Source of the DNA: Streptomycetaceae bacterium
GTDB taxonomy: Bacteria > Actinomycetota > Actinomycetes > Nanopelagicales > Nanopelagicaceae
Reading direction: 5' to 3'
DNA: 10,294 nucleotides
NCBI GenBank assembly: GCA_027486075.1
Contig: JAIXPU010000111.1
Span: 1-10,294 of the forward strand
Shown: in pieces, positions 6,598 through 10,294 of the stretch
Position numbering within the stretch: the stretch's first letter is position 1
How the letters are laid out: each line of letters starts with the position of its first letter
The notes under the pieces: model-generated
What the model was told of the DNA's origin: nothing
Databases searched by the model: none
What the model saw: only the letters and a program-made list of their open reading frames with translations
Program-made: the position numbers and the translations under genes

Positions 6598-7495
6598 AAC
6601 GCTCACCTGTCGCAAGACGCACTCCATTAACCCAAGAGCTTGCCGCCATCGCAGCCTTTCCAGAAGGCTGAACTCCACCTATCTCAAGAGCGAGCGTTGC
6701 GGTCCCAACGAAGAGTTTCTTATCTTGAATCAATATCTGCCCAGGCTCTAGCTCTAACTCAGAAATTAAGGGTGAAAAGATTTTCACAGTAGAACTTCGA
6801 AAAATAGTCCAAGCACCGGGGTTGGAGGTAAAGGCGCGAATCTTCTGCGAGATTACTGGTGCACTTTGGCTCCAATCAACTTCTGCCTCTTCCTTAGAAA
6901 TCTTAAAGGCCCTTGTTGCACCTTCAACGCTCTGAGTGCGAGGTCGAACTCCTTGATCTATAAGCTCCAGCGTTTCTGCGACGGCTTCAACGCCCAGTTC
7001 AGCAAGTTCGTTTAATAACTCATCGCTGGTGATATCTGCGTCCAACGCAAATCTTTTCTGAAGGTATATCGGACCTGTATCCATTCCCTCATCAAGGGCA
7101 AAGACAGTTACTCCTGATACCGAATCCCCCGCTTCAATCGCACGCTGTACGGGTGCGGCACCGCGCCATCGTGGAAGAAGCGAGAAGTGCAGATTGATTG
7201 AACCATGCGATGGTGCTGAGATAACTTTGAGAGGCAGAATGACGCCGTAACCAATGGTGAGAAGAAGATCTGCGCCTGCTAAAGCGCGTAACGTCTCTTC
7301 TTCACCTTCAGGTTTGTCGCAGTTGATCCCATTTCGCACAGCCCACTCTGAAACATCTGATTCGCGGGGCTTCTGTCCTCTACCCGCCGGTCTATCCGGT
7401 TGAGTAATAACAGAGATAAGTTCGTGTTCGCTCAGGCGGAGATATTCCAGCGTCGGTAGGGCTACCTTTGGAGTAGCCGCCACACATATACGCAT
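6590..7495 (-). CDS. fmt: Methionyl-tRNA formyltransferase
   Basis: Fmt formylates Met-tRNA(fMet) using 10-formyltetrahydrofolate, giving the bacterial initiator tRNA. The 301-residue protein is slightly short for the family (about 310). The formyltransferase domain has TQPDRPAGRG (31-40) and the core motif INLHFSLLPRWRGAAPVQ (100-117), with catalytic Asn101 and His103. GMDTGPIY (137-144) follows, with catalytic Asp139. The C-terminal tRNA-binding barrel runs from about 205, with the typical IRAFTSNPGAWT (219-230) and IGGVQPSGKAAM (272-283). The ATG at 7495 directly follows the def stop codon (TAGATG, no gap) with AAGGG 6 nt upstream inside def. This abutting def-fmt pair encodes the enzymes that remove and add the formyl group. 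rsmB overlaps its 3' end. Confidence 0.97.
   Translation of the reverse strand: MRICVAATPKVALPTLEYLRLSEHELISVITQPDRPAGRGQKPRESDVSEWAVRNGINCDKPEGEEETLRALAGADLLLTIGYGVILPLKVISAPSHGSINLHFSLLPRWRGAAPVQRAIEAGDSVSGVTVFALDEGMDTGPIYLQKRFALDADITSDELLNELAELGVEAVAETLELIDQGVRPRTQSVEGATRAFKISKEEAEVDWSQSAPVISQKIRAFTSNPGAWTIFRSSTVKIFSPLISELELEPGQILIQDKKLFVGTATLALEIGGVQPSGKAAMAASSWVNGVRLATGERFG
6602..6608 (-). promoter_or_regulatory. Shine-Dalgarno site favouring the rsmB TTG start
   Basis: The minus strand reads AGGTGAG, then CGTT, then TTG at 6597, inside the 3' end of fmt. The competing GTG at 6606 lies within this very site, so the two starts exclude each other. Confidence 0.45.
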
Positions 7496-8056
7496 CTAAA
7501 GCCCTTGCCCGAATGGCCCATGCGGTGAAACTTTTATTTGTGGTGTCGCACCAGAGCTTGCCACTAGCCCAAACCAGTCTGAATCGCGTATCTCCTTCAT
7601 AGCCAACTTACGATCTGCATCGCTTAGGCGATCTATGAAGAGAATTCCATTGAGATGGTCGGTCTCATGTTGTAAGGCGCGCGCCAGTAGCTCGGTGCCT
7701 TCAACCGTGATTGGTTCTCCATGCATGTTGAACCCCTTGGCGACGGCTCTAAAGGCGCGAGGCGTTGGATAGACCAAATCAGGGAAACTCAAACAACCTT
7801 CATCACCCTCTTGAATCTCTTCGCTCAAATCAAGTGTTGGATTGATGAGATGTCCAAGAGCTTCATCGACATCCCAGACAAAAACGCGAAGCGGAACACC
7901 TATCTGCGGAGCTGCTAGCCCAGCACCTGGCGCATCCAACATCGTCTCAGTGAGATCCTGAACCAACTTTCGCAACTCTTTATCAAAGTCAACAACTTCA
8001 GAGGCAGGGGTTACCAATACCGGATCTCCAAAGTGGCGAATAGGTTGAACTGACAT
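7496..8056 (-). CDS. def: Peptide deformylase
   Basis: Def is a metalloenzyme that removes the N-formyl group from nascent proteins at the ribosome. The 186-residue protein has the three family motifs: GAGLAAPQIG (44-53), EGCLSFP (86-92, metal ligand Cys88) and QHETDHLNG (129-137, metal ligands His130 and His134, catalytic Glu131). It starts VQPIRHFGDPVL, as expected for the family. A tail of about 23 residues after residue 163, rich in Gly, Ser and Pro, lies beyond the catalytic core and is probably flexible. The ATG at 8056 lacks a Shine-Dalgarno but has a TAGACT box 6 nt upstream, so def may head its own leaderless transcript in addition to read-through from priA, 35 bp away. fmt follows with no gap. 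Confidence 0.97.
   Translation of the reverse strand: MSVQPIRHFGDPVLVTPASEVVDFDKELRKLVQDLTETMLDAPGAGLAAPQIGVPLRVFVWDVDEALGHLINPTLDLSEEIQEGDEGCLSFPDLVYPTPRAFRAVAKGFNMHGEPITVEGTELLARALQHETDHLNGILFIDRLSDADRKLAMKEIRDSDWFGLVASSGATPQIKVSPHGPFGQGL
7502..7506 (-). promoter_or_regulatory. Shine-Dalgarno site of fmt
   Basis: The minus strand reads AAGGG, 6 nt before the ATG at 7495, within the last codons of def. Together with the zero-gap stop/start this indicates coupled translation. Confidence 0.6.
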
Positions 8057-8062
8057 GTGAAC

Positions 8063-8068
8063 AGTCTA
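8063..8068 (-). promoter_or_regulatory. Putative internal -10 box of leaderless def
   Basis: The minus strand reads TAGACT, then 6 nt, then ATG at 8056. The spacing equals that of the serB box. There is no ribosome-binding site and no evident -35. It would let def-fmt-rsmB be expressed separately from metK-priA. Confidence 0.4.
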
Positions 8069-8091
8069 CCCAATCCCATTGCGAGAGCGTG

Positions 8092-9960
8092 CTATTGCGA
8101 AAGCGAGTAAGGATCAATCCGCAAAGAAGCTAAGGGCTTCTTTGAAATACTTCTCTTTCTCTGGAATTCATGGATAAGTAAGACCAGATCCTCTCCCTCT
8201 TCAATGGGAACTAGAAGTAGGAGCCGTGACTTTCCAGATGGTGCAGGCGATGGACCTAGTATTCGAGTTGATATCGGCAATCGACCTGCACTTTGAGCAC
8301 TCTTTAATCCGCGCACAAGTGTTGGCGCTTCACTAGCCTCAATCTCCAACGAAAGCGCGCGAGTAAATGGCGGGAAGCCAACCTCGTCACGATCTCGCAA
8401 CTCTCTCGAGGTGATGAGAGATGGCTTCCAAGCAGATAAGGCGCTCAGTACCGGATGGTTATGCGAAATAACCAGCAGAAGTTGCGAACCACTGGCCAGA
8501 CTCCCAGCTGAGCTAAAGAGAATTCCCCGAGCGCGTTCTTGAGAACGAACATCTGCCTGAGAAAAAAGCCGCTCGCACTCCAGGACAACTACCGCGCTAT
8601 ATCCCTCTGGAGACTTCGGGATCGCACCAGGCGTAGCAATAACGATTCCATCGCTTGAAAGATACTTATCGAGAATCTTCTCGCCACTGGATTCGGTAAC
8701 CGCGAACCCAGGAAAGGCTCGCCCTATCTCATGGGCGAAACGCTCAGATCCCCGACCCAAGAGAAGGAACTTCTGCGACTGGCACCATGTGCAGGACCAA
8801 TCTGAATAACTTTTCTGGCAGATGGAACATTCGATCACGCGACCTGCGCCACGCTTCAAAACTCGGCCACCGCATTCACAGAGCGAAATATTTCTACATT
8901 GAGAACAAAGAATCGATTGTGAGTATCCCTTTCGGGGCGCAATGAAGAGAACCGGTCCCTTTTTGAGTGCACTTCTAATGGGAGAGAATATTCCTGCCGG
9001 AAGAAGTTCACCTGAAGTGGCTTGGTAACTCTTTACCGGCAACGATGCCTTTACAGGTTGATACGTCATCCAACCGGTTTCAATGAGTCTGGCGACTTCA
9101 GCGCTTGGTGAATAGCCCATGATTGTGAAGGAGATTGATCCCATCTGGCTGCGAAGCGCTGCTACATCGCGAGCGTTCCATCCAGGAGATCTCTGTTCAT
9201 AGTAACTCTCTGAACTATCATCGACGAGAATGATTTCCGCTAAATCAGATAGTGGCGCGAAGACACTGCTTCGTGTGCCAAGAACAACCAAATCTCCTTG
9301 TTGCAGAGTTTTGAGATAATTTCGATAACGATCTGATTTATCTAGGCTGGAATCAAGAACCGTCACATCCGGAAGAAATTCTTGCAGTCGCTCTATAGAT
9401 CTCGAGTCAGGAAGTAGGACCAATAAGGAACCTGAACCTCTTCTCGCGGCTACGTACTCAGCAATTAGGCGATAGGAGTCTTGTGCCGGTGGAAATTGAA
9501 GATATTTGCGAGAGAGCTTGCCTGATGAAGATTTACCTTTCTTGCCCTCAAAAGGTTCTTTATCAACGGCGGCTGTGCGAGGAGGTATGGCAGACCTCAA
9601 AACATCATATGGGTGCGCTGCCCACCTTTTCGACACCGCTGCAATAAGCGCTAAAGACTCCGCTGATGCCACCGGAACAGGTGAGAGAACTTTGAGTATC
9701 TCTTTAACACCGCCTTGCGCCTTATCTGGTTTGCGAGAAAGAACGAGAGCTTCACACTCACGATTACCAAAGGGAACAACTATTCGAACGCCAACCTCAA
9801 CAACCGAGCCAAACTTTGCAGGGATCGCGTAATCGAACTCACCATCTAGGTGATAAACACCAGAATCGACCCAGACCTTTGCGATTCCAACGCTCTCGGA
9901 AGGAAGCGGGCGGGAGCGGAAAACTTCAGCCTTCAGTTTTAGTGGCCGCGCAACCGCCAC
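8092..9960 (-). CDS. priA: PriA-like primosomal protein N', helicase motifs lost
   Basis: This is a replication-restart protein of the actinobacterial PriA type, 622 residues against about 730 for a full PriA. The N-terminal DNA-binding part is recognisable (FDYAIP at 42-47; VGVRIVVPFGNRECEALVL at 57-75). The zinc-binding module has eight cysteines (352, 355, 361, 363, 378, 381, 390, 393). The C-terminal part contains RELRDRDEVGFPPF (519-532). The Walker A loop is missing: where it should be, the sequence runs RGSGSLLVLLPDSRS with no GKT. The DEEH box position reads VDDSSES (246-252). Actinobacterial PriA proteins are known to lack a detectable helicase domain, so it probably acts as a DNA- and protein-binding scaffold without unwinding. 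The start is GTG at 9960, with AAGAG 9 nt upstream, 16 bp after the metK stop. Confidence 0.92.
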   Translation of the reverse strand: MAVARPLKLKAEVFRSRPLPSESVGIAKVWVDSGVYHLDGEFDYAIPAKFGSVVEVGVRIVVPFGNRECEALVLSRKPDKAQGGVKEILKVLSPVPVASAESLALIAAVSKRWAAHPYDVLRSAIPPRTAAVDKEPFEGKKGKSSSGKLSRKYLQFPPAQDSYRLIAEYVAARRGSGSLLVLLPDSRSIERLQEFLPDVTVLDSSLDKSDRYRNYLKTLQQGDLVVLGTRSSVFAPLSDLAEIILVDDSSESYYEQRSPGWNARDVAALRSQMGSISFTIMGYSPSAEVARLIETGWMTYQPVKASLPVKSYQATSGELLPAGIFSPIRSALKKGPVLFIAPRKGYSQSILCSQCRNISLCECGGRVLKRGAGRVIECSICQKSYSDWSCTWCQSQKFLLLGRGSERFAHEIGRAFPGFAVTESSGEKILDKYLSSDGIVIATPGAIPKSPEGYSAVVVLECERLFSQADVRSQERARGILFSSAGSLASGSQLLLVISHNHPVLSALSAWKPSLITSRELRDRDEVGFPPFTRALSLEIEASEAPTLVRGLKSAQSAGRLPISTRILGPSPAPSGKSRLLLLVPIEEGEDLVLLIHEFQRKRSISKKPLASLRIDPYSLSQ

Positions 9961-9976
9961 TGCTATTTACTCTTTC

Positions 9977-10294
9977 CTATTTAACAGCTGCTTGTAGCTC
10001 AGCTACGCGATTAGTTACTTCCCATGTGAAGTTAGGGAGCTCGCGTCCAAAGTGTCCATAGGCAGCTGTCTGTGAGTAAATAGGTCGCTTGAGGTTCAGG
10101 TCGCTTATAATCGCCGCAGGGCGTAGATCAAATACAGAAGTCACAGCGCTCTGAATCTTCTGAACAGGAACAGTTTCTGTTCCGAAGGTTTCAACAAATA
10201 CTCCTACTGGCTGCGCTTTACCAATTGCGTAGGCCACCTGGACTTCGCAACGACGAGCAAGACCAGCGGCCACAACGTTCTTAGCGACCCAACG
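9977..10294 (-). CDS. metK: S-adenosylmethionine synthetase, C-terminal part
   Basis: MetK makes S-adenosylmethionine from ATP and methionine in the cytoplasm. The gene runs off the right edge. The last 105 residues are visible, and the frame is open to base 10294, where it reads RWVAKNVVAAGLARRCEVQV, the family's conserved AKN-AAGLA segment. Further C-terminal signatures are AYAIGKAQPVGVFV, FDLRPAAII, LKRPIYSQTAAYGHFGR and the tail FTWEVTNRV. The GTG that could start a 98-residue frame at 10273 is an internal valine codon. About 290 N-terminal residues, including the ATP-binding sites, are outside the window. It lies 16 bp upstream of priA in the same direction and supplies the methyl donor used by RsmB further along the string. 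Confidence 0.97.
   Translation of the reverse strand, partial: RWVAKNVVAAGLARRCEVQVAYAIGKAQPVGVFVETFGTETVPVQKIQSAVTSVFDLRPAAIISDLNLKRPIYSQTAAYGHFGRELPNFTWEVTNRVAELQAAVK

Noticed and set aside
6607..6678. N-terminal extension of rsmB to 479 residues
   Set aside because: The extra residues are a frame-shifted reading of the conserved fmt C-terminus and do not resemble the NusB-like domain start.
9506..9832. A 108-codon plus-strand frame opposite priA
   Set aside because: It is antisense to priA, shows no recognisable domain, and has no start signals.
1..10294. An accessory, defence or mobile system
   Set aside because: Every gene except the orphan ABC ATPase belongs to a well-known housekeeping family, spacing is tight, and no integrase, transposase, toxin, repeat array or compositional break was seen.

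Overview
The window looks like ordinary chromosomal housekeeping DNA from an actinobacterium with a compact genome and moderate GC (about half by eye). The placement rests on protein style: a long-form HisG with an ACT-like tail, a two-part ACT-SerB, a PriA without helicase motifs, HisE and uracil-DNA glycosylase of actinobacterial type, and a metK-priA-def-fmt-rsmB-rpe order. A streamlined freshwater actinobacterium (acI / Nanopelagicales-like) would fit the tight spacing and GC, but that is inference.

Layout. (1) 1-675, plus strand: C-terminal part of an NCS2/AzgA-type purine permease, cut by the left edge. (2) 697-728: a strong GAAA-loop hairpin between two convergent genes, probably a bidirectional terminator. 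(3) 732-2130, minus strand: an ABC-type ATPase followed by uracil-DNA glycosylase (ung), overlapping by 32 bp. (4) 2131-2211: a short divergent promoter region with a 12-bp palindrome. (5) 2212-3414, plus strand: phosphoserine phosphatase serB with ACT-like regulatory domains, apparently leaderless. (6) 3423-10294, minus strand: a long gene string read right to left as metK (cut by the right edge), priA, def, fmt, rsmB, rpe, hisE, hisG. Gaps are 0 to 35 bp, and two junctions overlap.

How the genes relate. def and fmt abut exactly and form the formyl-methionine cycle (formylation of initiator tRNA, then deformylation of new proteins). rsmB uses S-adenosylmethionine, the product of metK, to methylate 16S rRNA. 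rpe belongs to the pentose phosphate pathway, which feeds ribose-5-phosphate and PRPP synthesis. hisG and hisE carry out the first two steps of histidine synthesis and consume PRPP. serB finishes serine synthesis. ung and priA serve DNA repair and replication restart.

Start signals fall into two classes. Genes inside the strings mostly have a Shine-Dalgarno-like site, often inside the preceding gene. The genes with a promoter-like sequence (serB, def, the ABC ATPase) have a TANNNT box 6 to 8 nt before the start codon and no ribosome-binding site, suggesting leaderless transcripts.

I saw no tRNA, rRNA, CRISPR array, insertion sequence, phage gene or intergenic stretch over 300 bases, and no convincing new system. 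The points worth a second look are the partnerless ABC ATPase with an unusual Q-loop region, the degenerate PriA, the rpe-hisE junction, the apparent leaderless promoters and the terminator-free serB/hisG collision.
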